From the NCBI GenBank assembly GCA_903970355.1, contig CAJCIF010000092.1:1-6011 (forward strand): a DNA stretch of 6,011 bases, read 5' to 3'. The stretch is from Actinomycetota bacterium. GTDB lineage: Bacteria > Cyanobacteriota > Vampirovibrionia > Obscuribacterales > Obscuribacteraceae. The notes under the pieces were generated by a model that saw nothing but the letters and a program-made list of their open reading frames with translations, did not search any database and was not told where the DNA came from. This document shows positions 1 through 5,782 of the stretch, in pieces (the first letter of the stretch is position 1; each line of letters starts with the position of its first letter). The translations under genes and the position numbers were made by a program.

Positions 1-1143
1 AATTTGCTGCCATGTTTTGCCGTCTTTGTGGTCGTAGGCCAGAACAAAAATACGCGAACCTTCCACTTCTGTAGTGGCGAGGTTTTCATCGTAAATATCA
101 ACGACTCGGTTCGAATCACTCTGCGTTATGGCAACGGCAAAAACCAACAAACCATCACACAAATCAAAACCATAGTGCCGTTCAAGCCGTTCTTGATCGG
201 CAGCGGACAAACCGCGACCGGACAAAATATCTTTTAAGAGGCTCTTTTGTGTGACTGTAAAAACAGCACCATCTTTGCGGCGCTGGTAAAAATCAACGCA
301 GGCGGCGACAGTCGCTGGTTGCAAAAATTCGGCCAGCGCATCAAGCGCATCGTTTGCTTTGGTCATAGCCGAAATATAGCCAACCGCCACTTCGTCCAAA
401 AGCACAGGCAAGACGAGACGGCGCCCTACTTTTATAGGTGCAATTTCTCCTGGTTCGCGGCCGTTTTTTTCGTTAATCTTGGCCTTGTAGAGTGCCTGGC
501 TAACCTGCTCGGTAACGGTCTGCTGCTGGCTTGGTGGTGTGGCACCCATGCTGCGAGCGGCAAGAACCTGGAAATTTGAAGTTTCGATCACCACAGGGCG
601 AGCGATGCGCTCACTCAACTCTTCAACGAGCCCTTCCAGCCCGTCTGAAAGAACTATTTTCAAGAAATGCGAATTGAGCCGGTTGGCATTGTTGCGCATT
701 TCTTTCTGGAAGGCATTGCGAATCTCGTCTCTAATTTGAACCAACTCGCCGTAAGCTGGCAATACGACTAGCGGTACGTTAATCTCACTGCAAATGGCTG
801 CTAGTCTTGCCAGAGTGGGTTCAGCCGACACGGCACTGGTTGCCGAAGGAAAATTAGCCCCGCTGCCTGCTGTTACCGGAACATCTTTTGGTGAATGCGG
901 CCCCTGACCAACAACAATGACGGCTGCTAGCCCATGTAGATGTGGAAAGTCTTTTGGCGCAATGGCATCGGCCGATGTGACAAGCAAGCTATGAACGCGC
1001 GAAAGCGGGCTCAGTGTCGAGATAATCTGGGACACATAGCGCTGATTCAGACTATCGCCGACAAGAAGCTGTGCTTCAGCCATCACTTCTGTTCCCAGAA
1101 GCTGTTGCAAGGTCGGCAGGTAAGCAAAGCTCGACTCAGTCAT
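1..1143 (-). CDS. PucR/CdaR-family transcriptional regulator, 3' end off the window
   Basis: The minus strand is open from an ATG at 1143 to the left edge (381 codons, no stop). Residues about 9-140 fit a PucR-type N-terminal domain: a TLQQLL opening, a GLAAVIVVGQG strand, and a closing INVPLVVLPAYGELVQIRDE segment. Residues about 150-200 match the linker seen in these regulators (LKIVLSDGLEGLVEELSERI, then RPVVIETSNFQVLAARS). Residues about 240-380 resemble the GAF/GGDEF-like CdaR module (RRLVLPVLLDEVAVGYI, then a LLKDILSGR segment and FDLCDGLLVFAVA). Family members are usually about 400-550 residues and end in a PucR helix-turn-helix, which would lie beyond base 1. The usual LTTG-like motif of the N-terminal domain is not recognisable, so the ligand cannot be guessed. 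An in-frame TAG 12 bases upstream of the ATG, with no other start between, fixes the start; no good Shine-Dalgarno is visible. It probably controls a sugar-acid, purine or amino-acid pathway, but the target is unknown. Confidence 0.85.
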   Translation of the reverse strand, partial: MTESSFAYLPTLQQLLGTEVMAEAQLLVGDSLNQRYVSQIISTLSPLSRVHSLLVTSADAIAPKDFPHLHGLAAVIVVGQGPHSPKDVPVTAGSGANFPSATSAVSAEPTLARLAAICSEINVPLVVLPAYGELVQIRDEIRNAFQKEMRNNANRLNSHFLKIVLSDGLEGLVEELSERIARPVVIETSNFQVLAARSMGATPPSQQQTVTEQVSQALYKAKINEKNGREPGEIAPIKVGRRLVLPVLLDEVAVGYISAMTKANDALDALAEFLQPATVAACVDFYQRRKDGAVFTVTQKSLLKDILSGRGLSAADQERLERHYGFDLCDGLLVFAVAITQSDSNRVVDIYDENLATTEVEGSRIFVLAYDHKDGKTWQQI

Positions 1144-1166
1144 ACAGGCACTTTTCTAATGCGTTC

Positions 1167-1195
1167 ATTGTACATAGGTAGTGTCCCTATTAATC
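1167..1195 (-). promoter_or_regulatory. Candidate promoter and operator dyad of the PucR-type regulator
   Basis: Read on the minus strand, TACAAT (1172-1167) matches five of six positions of a sigma-70 -10 box and would start transcription about 15-20 bases before the regulator's ATG. No good -35 box is present at the right distance. Between the two positions lies a short dyad, ATAGG at 1174-1178 and CCTAT at 1186-1190, where a regulator could bind. Autoregulation would be an inference. Short arms and a missing -35 make this tentative. Confidence 0.3.
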
Positions 1196-1238
1196 AGGTC
1201 TCTTTGCGATTTAAGCCACAGAACACATAAATTGGTGG

Positions 1239-1276
1239 ACTGCCGGGAAAAGAAGCAAAAAGTCCGGAAAGGCAGT
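1239..1276. repeat. Inverted repeat in the divergent spacer
   Basis: ACTGCC at 1239-1244 is the exact reverse complement of GGCAGT at 1271-1276, separated by 26 bases. The spacer between them is purine-rich and contains two CCGG tetramers. No T-tract follows on either strand at a distance that would make it an intrinsic terminator. It could be a weak hairpin or protein site, or chance. It lies between the regulator and the 54-codon ORF, a stretch of 294 bases with no gene. Confidence 0.25.
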
Positions 1277-1328
1277 GATAAATAAAATTTTCGGATTTGG
1301 CAAAAAAATTTCCAACAGGGTATTGAGC

Positions 1329-1437
1329 TTGACATCCAATTGAGACAGAATTAACCCAACTTCTCTATTCTTAATCCCTAGGTTGGGCGCTAACGCGCCT
1401 CCCCTGGGTTCGGCAAAACTAGAAAGACCGACCCATC
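1329..1437 (+). promoter_or_regulatory. Leader of the 54-codon ORF: -35-like TTGACA and two stem-loops
   Basis: A perfect TTGACA sits at 1329-1334, but the matching -10 region is poor (ATTAAC or TAACCC at 15-17 bases), so the promoter itself is uncertain. Downstream, GGCGC-TAAC-GCGCC forms a 5-bp hairpin at 1386-1399. A second stem pairs GGGTTCGG (1406-1413) with CCGACCC (1428-1434), with one bulged T and a 14-base loop. That loop holds AGAAAGA, the only purine-rich stretch near the ATG at 1438. The structure may control translation, or it may mark a structured RNA. I do not recognise a known riboswitch class. Confidence 0.3.
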
Positions 1438-1602
1438 ATGAACAATGAGTACGTACTGCAATTTCAGCAAAGGCTGATTGGGCTTTTCGAAAGTAAAGCT
1501 CAGGAGTTCACCAAATACTCCGAAGAAGACGCTTCCACGGCTCCCGTGGCAGCACAGTTGGCAGGGCTTTATACCGACTTAGTAGCGGTAATGAAGAACT
1601 GA
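1438..1602 (+). CDS. Small hypothetical protein, 54 residues
   Basis: An ATG at 1438 opens 54 codons ending in TGA at 1600-1602. The protein is soluble, with no membrane segment, signal peptide, cysteine or recognisable domain. It reads as two probable helices: residues about 4-30 (YVLQFQQRLIGLFESKAQEF) and about 36-53 (VAAQLAGLYTDLVAVMK), split by an EEDASTAP turn. The hydrophobic spacing suggests amphipathic helices and possibly oligomerisation. An in-frame TAG at 1420-1422 rules out a longer form. The Shine-Dalgarno is weak (AGAAAG, about 11 bases upstream). A strong terminator lies 40 bases downstream, so this is a self-contained transcript. Natural-looking amino-acid composition and the terminator favour a real gene, but a structured RNA with a chance ORF is possible. 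I do not recognise a family and assign no function. Confidence 0.55.
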   Translation: MNNEYVLQFQQRLIGLFESKAQEFTKYSEEDASTAPVAAQLAGLYTDLVAVMKN

Positions 1603-1642
1603 TCAGCACTTAAACGGGTCATCCCCGCACATAACCGACTTA

Positions 1643-1674
1643 GAAGGGGCGTACCAGCGCCCCTTCGTTTTTTT
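1643..1674 (+). terminator. Rho-independent terminator after the 54-codon ORF
   Basis: GAAGGGGCG (1643-1651) pairs perfectly with CGCCCCTTC (1658-1666) around the six-base loop TACCAG. One G and then seven Ts follow (1668-1674). This is a textbook intrinsic terminator on the plus strand, 40 bases past the TGA of the small ORF. It isolates that transcript from the membrane-protein and phosphatase genes downstream. Confidence 0.9.
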
Positions 1675-1742
1675 GGGTAATTGCCTATTTTCAAGTTAGC
1701 ACCGCTTACATTGGTAAAACGCCCATGGACATTGCTGTCCAC

Positions 1743-1774
1743 TTGGCATACTCTTATTTTCAAAGGTAATACCT
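1743..1774 (+). promoter_or_regulatory. Candidate promoter with palindrome before the membrane-protein/phosphatase pair
   Basis: TTGGCA at 1743-1748 (five of six matches to the -35 consensus) stands 18 bases before TAATAC at 1767-1772, a weak -10 with three matches. Transcription would begin near 1779, about 50 bases before the ATG at 1828. The -10 overlaps an 11-base palindrome, AGGTA-A-TACCT (1764-1774), which would be well placed for a repressor. Since a terminator ends the preceding transcript, the pair does need a promoter hereabouts. Confidence 0.3.
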
Positions 1775-1827
1775 CCTGAGTGAGTACGGCGGATCTAGCC
1801 GGCTTTACTCTTCTAAGCAGGGCTTGA

Positions 1828-2088
1828 ATGGACGTTTTCTTTTACTTCGTTTGCGGCATCGTCGGCATATTTCTTCTGCTTGTTATCGGTTTTCCAGAAT
1901 TGCTTGTGCCGCCCAATACGGCTCGCAAGGAAAAAATGAACGCTTCCCACTGGGGACTCTATGAAGGTTTAGATCCGATCGATCCGGAAGAAACACCAAC
2001 CATAGAAGTGCAAGCCAATCGCAGAAGACATAAAATTACAGCGGGCAGCCAGATGTATGCTGCTGGGCGCGGCGTGAAGATGAGCTGA
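1828..2088 (+). CDS. Small single-pass membrane protein, 86 residues, function unknown
   Basis: The ATG at 1828 directly follows an in-frame TGA (1825-1827), so the start cannot lie further upstream. AGGG at 1819-1822, five bases before the ATG, is a modest ribosome-binding site. Residues about 3-27 are strongly hydrophobic (FFYFVCGIVGIFLLLVIGF) with no charge, and act as a membrane anchor or uncleaved signal. The rest is soluble: an acidic centre (DPIDPEETPTIEV) and a basic tail (NRRRHK, GRGVKMS). By the positive-inside rule the orientation is unclear, but the basic tail favours a cytoplasmic C terminus. I recognise no domain. The secreted phosphatase starts 35 bases downstream on the same strand, which suggests co-transcription and perhaps a linked envelope role. 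The hydrophobic segment and operon position support a real gene. Confidence 0.6.
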   Translation: MDVFFYFVCGIVGIFLLLVIGFPELLVPPNTARKEKMNASHWGLYEGLDPIDPEETPTIEVQANRRRHKITAGSQMYAAGRGVKMS

Positions 2089-2112
2089 CCCTCGTCTGGG
2101 TCGCACATAAAC

Positions 2113-2116
2113 GGAG
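2113..2116 (+). promoter_or_regulatory. Ribosome-binding site fixing the phosphatase GTG start
   Basis: GGAG stands seven bases before GTG 2124, ideal spacing, and selects this GTG over internal starts. The residues that follow form a signal peptide, which agrees. Confidence 0.7.
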
Positions 2117-2123
2117 AAAACTC

Positions 2124-2807
2124 GTGCGTAACGTGTATGCCAAGTGCTGCATTTTGATGTGTTGTTTTGGGCAATTTTCCATAGGCCAAACCTTTGCAAA
2201 ACCTTCCGCTGATTTTTCGGTGCCGACAACAAAGCCCACCGATATCAATTTAGTAGATGGCCTGCGGTACTCGCGCACAGGAGAATGTCGCCAGCAGTTC
2301 AAAGAGGCCGTCAAAAATGCCAAGCTTTTTTGCGCTGAATATGAGCGCGATCATCCTGGTGAGCGCAAAATCGCCATAGTATCCGACATTGATGAAACGC
2401 TTCTCGATAACCGGGAAGCGCTAACCAACAAAACAGATATCGATCTAAACGATTGGAGAAATTGGATTGATGAAGCGCGAGCCCCAACCTTAAAAGTGAC
2501 AGCGCACTTTCTAAAATGGGCGCGCAAAAAGGGTTATGCAATCTTCCTTGTAACGGGTCGGCACGAACACGGCCGACCGGCAACCGTTCTTAATCTCGTT
2601 AAGGATGGCGTTGCTTACGACGGGCTCCTGATGCGGGAAAACGATGATTATGGCCCGGCTGAAATTGGCAAAGTAAAATTGCGCAAGTCAATTGAAGATA
2701 TGGGATTTAAAATCGTCGTGAACATCGGTGATCAGTTTTCAGATCTGGTTGGCGGCTACGCTCTTGATTGCGAGAAGGTGCCCAATCGCATGTATTTCAT
2801 TCCTTAG
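2124..2807 (+). CDS. Secreted HAD-superfamily class B acid phosphatase-like protein
   Basis: This 227-residue protein belongs to the HAD acid phosphatase group (class B/plant vegetative storage protein-like), which hydrolyses phosphomonoesters using an aspartate nucleophile and Mg2+. Residues 1-25 look like a signal peptide with probable cleavage after TFA, so it acts outside the cytoplasm. HAD motif I is VSDIDETLLDN (nucleophile D88, acid/base D90, T92). Motif II is LVTGR (T144). The motif III lysine is probably among K183, K185 and K188. Motif IV is NIGDQFSDL (D203, D207). The ending, VPNRMYFIP, resembles the conserved C terminus of this family. All catalytic positions are present and the length is normal, so it should be active; substrate specificity is not readable. 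The start is GTG with a strong GGAG. It lies 35 bases after the small membrane protein. Its TAG overlaps the stop of the opposing tolC-like gene, and no terminator is visible. A lipoprotein signal is unlikely because there is no lipobox. Confidence 0.9.
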   Translation: MRNVYAKCCILMCCFGQFSIGQTFAKPSADFSVPTTKPTDINLVDGLRYSRTGECRQQFKEAVKNAKLFCAEYERDHPGERKIAIVSDIDETLLDNREALTNKTDIDLNDWRNWIDEARAPTLKVTAHFLKWARKKGYAIFLVTGRHEHGRPATVLNLVKDGVAYDGLLMRENDDYGPAEIGKVKLRKSIEDMGFKIVVNIGDQFSDLVGGYALDCEKVPNRMYFIP

Positions 2808-4855
2808 GGCTGCATAAGCTCTTTGCCGAGCAACCGACCAGAAGTAAGATTGTCATAGGTGATGACGCCTATATCATGCATAAGCTGTGCTTGAGCGATG
2901 TTGAATTGCACGATCGCATCAGCTTTATTGACGAGTGCCGTTGTGAAATCTCGTTGTGCGTTGATGACATCAATATTGGTGCCAACACCGTTTGCTAGTC
3001 TGACCCGAGCTAAACGCAATTCTTCTGCAGCAGATATAACCGCTTTTGTCGTCACTTCAATTTGACGTTCGGCAGTCTGACTGGTCAAGTACGTTTCCCG
3101 CACCTGTTGGATAACAGTGAGCAACTGGTTATTGGAGTTGAGGAGTGCTTGCCGTGCCAGGGCGCGCGCTGACATGGTGGTACCAAGGGTGGGGACACCG
3201 GCGTTTGGATAGTTCCAATCTACACGCCAGCCAATCGTATAAGATTTTCGAATTTGCCGGCTTTCTAAGGTAGGCGGACTATAAACATAGCCTCCGTTAA
3301 AGACAGGCTGCCCAGAAGTAATAGCATTGGTGGTTGTTTCAGTATTAGTGAGAGTCGTCCCCAGCGTTGGTTTAACCAAAGTGCCGGCACTTCCGTTTTG
3401 GACTGGTGAAAGGAATTGCACCGGTTGCAATGTACCTGGTTCAACTTGGTAGGTTCGGCTGAGAGTGGGACCATTACCGGCAACGCTTGCGAAAAATTGC
3501 AACTGTGGATAAAGAGCGGCAGCGGCAACTTGAATGTTTCGACGCGCGGCCGTTCGCAACTGTTCATATTGCTTGAGTTCTGGTCTATTCAAAACGGCGA
3601 TATTTATCAAAGCATTGATATCGAGGCGTGTATCCAAAAGCCGTTTCTTTCTTACTTCTTGTTCAACAGACAACAGGTTGACGCCCTGTTCAAGATTGAG
3701 AAGTGTCGCCAAATCGATGGAAGCGGCACGCAGGGCAACCTGTTGATTGAGCAAGTTTTGCTCGTCCGTTGCTAACTGCGTTTGAGCTTGCAACACTTGA
3801 AATTTTGTACCAGTACCGGCTTGCTCCAACTGCTGGTTCAGAACAACCTGTGCTCTTGAAACTTCAACGGCACGGGTTTGAATTTGCAGCAAAGCCTGGT
3901 TGCGAATGAGATTGTAATAGCCAATAGATGTGTTTAAGAGCACATCGTTGATACTGCCGCGATAAGCATGTTTGGCTGCTTTCCACACATGATAGTTGGA
4001 AAGCGCATTAAATAGAACGCGGCCACCTTGAAAGCCGAAGAACTGAAAACCGGCCGATGTACTAACGTTGGGTGTGGCAAAAGTAACCGGCACAACGCCG
4101 CCTACAAACGATGTACCTTGTAAGTATTGATCCTGGAAGTTCATGATGATGTTTGGTAAAAAACCACCAAGCGCTGCGACGTATAACCATTTGTCGGACT
4201 GCACGGTGCAATCCGAAATGCGGATGGTGAGATTGTTATCGAGTGCATATCGCAATAGATCTTTTAGCGATGTCGGCTCGGTATAACTTGCCTCAAGCCG
4301 GATGGGCGGAAGATGTGCACCGAGAGAAAGAAGCTCGTTTGGTTTGGGCAGAGCCAACTGAATTGCTTCACCGATCAAATATTGCTGATTGAAGAGTTCC
4401 GCTTGCTTGTTGATAAAGCCGAGGTCACCGGTTTGTTCAGTGCTGCTCAAATTTGTCGGTGTAACCGCTTCGCCTGTGTTTTGTTTTTGTCCTGCAGTAG
4501 CAGGCGATACGTCAGTTCGTCCTTCTTGCTTTTTCAGTGTGTTTTCAAATTGCTGTGCAGAAGTTTCGGCGCTTTTCAAAGCGTCGTTGTCGGTTCCTAA
4601 TGAAGTAAAACCTGGTTTTACTTTTGCCGGTTTGCTTTGTGCTTTCGGAACGCTTTTTTGTGGCGCAGGGGTTTGATTTGCCGTCACTTTCGGCGGTCGC
4701 AAATTGGGTTGGTCTGCGGTAGTGCCCGGCTGAGTTTGCTGGACTGGAGGAGTTTGCGCCACTGCAGAAATAGCAAGAAAACTGGCTGTGCTAAAACCTG
4801 CCAACGTGGACGCTGTCAGACCGCTAAGAATTTTGGGAAATAAACGGGATGCCAT
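2804..4855 (-). CDS. TolC-family outer-membrane efflux/secretion channel
   Basis: This 683-residue protein forms the outer-membrane and periplasmic duct of tripartite export systems, working as a trimer with an inner-membrane pump and an adaptor. Residues 1-33 are a signal peptide with probable cleavage at AVA-Q. A low-complexity linker rich in Pro, Gln, Thr and Lys follows (about 34-150). The two homologous OEP repeats come next. The first covers about 195-395, with ALDNNLTIRI and the helical stretch LNQQLEQAGTGTKFQVLQAQ. The second covers about 410-668, with LNRPELKQYEQLRTAARRNI and LARVRLANGVGTNIDVINAQ. The two G-T-x-x-x-V-x-x-A-Q motifs show the internal duplication. Typical TolC is about 450-500 residues; the excess is the linker and a long Thr/Gly-rich loop (about 458-540). 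I chose ATG 4855, with GAAAGG ten bases upstream; an in-frame TTG at 4876 would add seven residues. A weak promoter candidate is TTGAGT-19-TATTCT at 4935-4905. No pump or adaptor gene is in the window. Confidence 0.93.
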   Translation of the reverse strand: MASRLFPKILSGLTASTLAGFSTASFLAISAVAQTPPVQQTQPGTTADQPNLRPPKVTANQTPAPQKSVPKAQSKPAKVKPGFTSLGTDNDALKSAETSAQQFENTLKKQEGRTDVSPATAGQKQNTGEAVTPTNLSSTEQTGDLGFINKQAELFNQQYLIGEAIQLALPKPNELLSLGAHLPPIRLEASYTEPTSLKDLLRYALDNNLTIRISDCTVQSDKWLYVAALGGFLPNIIMNFQDQYLQGTSFVGGVVPVTFATPNVSTSAGFQFFGFQGGRVLFNALSNYHVWKAAKHAYRGSINDVLLNTSIGYYNLIRNQALLQIQTRAVEVSRAQVVLNQQLEQAGTGTKFQVLQAQTQLATDEQNLLNQQVALRAASIDLATLLNLEQGVNLLSVEQEVRKKRLLDTRLDINALINIAVLNRPELKQYEQLRTAARRNIQVAAAALYPQLQFFASVAGNGPTLSRTYQVEPGTLQPVQFLSPVQNGSAGTLVKPTLGTTLTNTETTTNAITSGQPVFNGGYVYSPPTLESRQIRKSYTIGWRVDWNYPNAGVPTLGTTMSARALARQALLNSNNQLLTVIQQVRETYLTSQTAERQIEVTTKAVISAAEELRLARVRLANGVGTNIDVINAQRDFTTALVNKADAIVQFNIAQAQLMHDIGVITYDNLTSGRLLGKELMQP

Positions 4856-4865
4856 TGGGAATAAG

Positions 4866-4871
4866 CCTTTC
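4866..4871 (-). promoter_or_regulatory. Ribosome-binding site favouring ATG 4855 of the TolC-like gene
   Basis: GAAAGG on the minus strand stands ten bases before ATG 4855. The alternative TTG at 4876 has no purine-rich site before it. The signal peptide works with either start, so the choice rests on this site and the codon. Confidence 0.5.
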
Positions 4872-5029
4872 GCCAATGCGATTCATCGAACCACTTGATT
4901 CGTAAGAATACCGCAGACATAGCGTAAAGACTCAATTTTGCAAATTGGATTAAAGAGAATTTCTGGAGGCGGTACCAAATACGATACCAGCATCCTTAGA
5001 TGTCATTAAATTCGTATTGCGCAGGCTGA

Positions 5030-5596
5030 CTACTTAATCAGACGTTGAACGGACTTAAATGTCTCGGTGCCGGATTCAATTAATAATTCAAAAAGGGCCA
5101 TTTCCAATGAGCTGGGTACAGCACCGGAAGCAATCATTTTTTGCAAACCGATATCTTTGTTGCGGGTTGTGCGGCTGGCTAAAGCTTCGATAACCAGATG
5201 AGGTGAGAAGTCCATGCTCAATAAATCGTGTACGGTTTGATTGACACAAACATGTGCTTCAATACCGGTTACCAAGACCTGTTTTCTGTTGGTGGCTTCT
5301 AGAGCGGCACGAAAATCTTCGCGCTGGCAACAGCTGAAAGTTGTTTTTTCAAATTTTTGATGCGGCCCCAAACAGGCCTCAATTTCAGCAACTGTGCGTC
5401 CAAGCCCATCCGGATACTGTTCTGTAACCAGAACCGGCATTTTCAATATTTTGCTGGCTTCAACAAGAATGGAAATGTCGCGCGTGAGATTGGCAAATTC
5501 CGGAATAGCTTTGCGAAAACTTTCCTGCACGTCGATGATAAGAAGAACTGCGTTGCTCTTATTCAATAAACGGGGGTGACGCATGTTAGGTGCCAT
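5030..5596 (-). CDS. Isochorismatase-family cysteine hydrolase
   Basis: This 188-residue protein is a complete single-domain member of the isochorismatase-like hydrolases, whose members cleave isochorismate, nicotinamide, carbamoyl or related C-N and ether bonds. The catalytic triad is visible: D22 in VLLIIDVQESF, K84 in FEKTTFSC, and the nucleophile C117 in GIEAHVCVNQT. TEQYPDGLGRT (58-68) and the C-terminal ALFELL are typical of the ISOC1/ISOC2-type branch, which has no firmly assigned substrate. There is no signal peptide, so it is cytoplasmic. It begins at ATG 5596, with AGGA three bases before it, a little close; ATG 5584 in frame has nothing better. It stands 174 bases upstream of the TolC-like gene on the same strand, with no terminator visible between them, so read-through is possible. 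No menaquinone or siderophore genes are nearby, so a true isochorismatase role is not supported by context. Confidence 0.92.
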   Translation of the reverse strand: MAPNMRHPRLLNKSNAVLLIIDVQESFRKAIPEFANLTRDISILVEASKILKMPVLVTEQYPDGLGRTVAEIEACLGPHQKFEKTTFSCCQREDFRAALEATNRKQVLVTGIEAHVCVNQTVHDLLSMDFSPHLVIEALASRTTRNKDIGLQKMIASGAVPSSLEMALFELLIESGTETFKSVQRLIK

Positions 5597-5660
5597 TAAT
5601 CCTGGTCAGTTGCTTGCGTTGCTTCTATGGAGCAAAAGCTAGCATACTTTCACATTCGTT

Positions 5661-5694
5661 TTCACTAATACCTGAACAGCTAATATAAGTTCAA
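5661..5694. promoter_or_regulatory. Overlapping divergent promoter candidates
   Basis: On the plus strand TTCACT (5661-5666) and TATAAG (5684-5689) are 17 bases apart, with four and five of six consensus matches. They would start the radical SAM transcript near 5696. On the minus strand TTGAAC (5694-5689) and TATTAG (5670-5665) are 18 bases apart, each with four matches, and would start the hydrolase transcript near 5658. The two occupy the same 34 bases, each -35 overlapping or touching the other's -10. The match to consensus is visible; activity is inferred. Confidence 0.4.
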
Positions 5695-5770
5695 CTTGGC
5701 ACTCTTGCAGCTCGCACTGTCGTACATTAGGCTCTACAAGAGAAAGTACGCAGCAGTTGCTGTGAAAATG

Positions 5771-5776
5771 AAGGAG
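5771..5776 (+). promoter_or_regulatory. Ribosome-binding site fixing the GTG start of the radical SAM gene
   Basis: AAGGAG stands six bases before GTG 5783. An in-frame ATG at 5768 would place this site inside the coding region and has no Shine-Dalgarno of its own, so GTG is preferred. Confidence 0.65.
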
Positions 5777-5782
5777 AATCGC

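Noticed and set aside
4..1230. Several plus-strand ORFs of 66-110 codons across the left end.
   Set aside because: They lie opposite the regulator's continuous reading frame and show no recognisable domains, which fits shadow frames.
1726..1741. Hairpin TGGACA-TTGC-TGTCCA as a terminator.
   Set aside because: The stem is six base pairs without a T-tract on either strand, and a much stronger terminator already lies at 1643-1674.
1569..1763. Minus-strand ORF of 64 codons beginning at TTG 1763 with GGAGG eight bases upstream.
   Set aside because: It needs a TTG start, runs through the terminator stem, overlaps the end of the 54-codon ORF and has an unconvincing composition. The GGAGG is partly explained by the palindrome.
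2768..4843. Plus-strand ORFs of 68-119 codons opposite the TolC-like gene, and one crossing the phosphatase end.
   Set aside because: They are antisense to a clear 683-residue protein, rich in Cys, Arg and Phe, and lack domains.
4856..4876. TTG 4876 as start of the TolC-like protein, seven residues longer.
   Set aside because: No ribosome-binding site precedes it, while ATG 4855 has GAAAGG upstream and gives a complete signal peptide.
5768..5782. ATG 5768 as start of the radical SAM protein.
   Set aside because: It is in frame and possible, but it would put the excellent AAGGAG inside the gene and has no site of its own. GTG 5783 is preferred.
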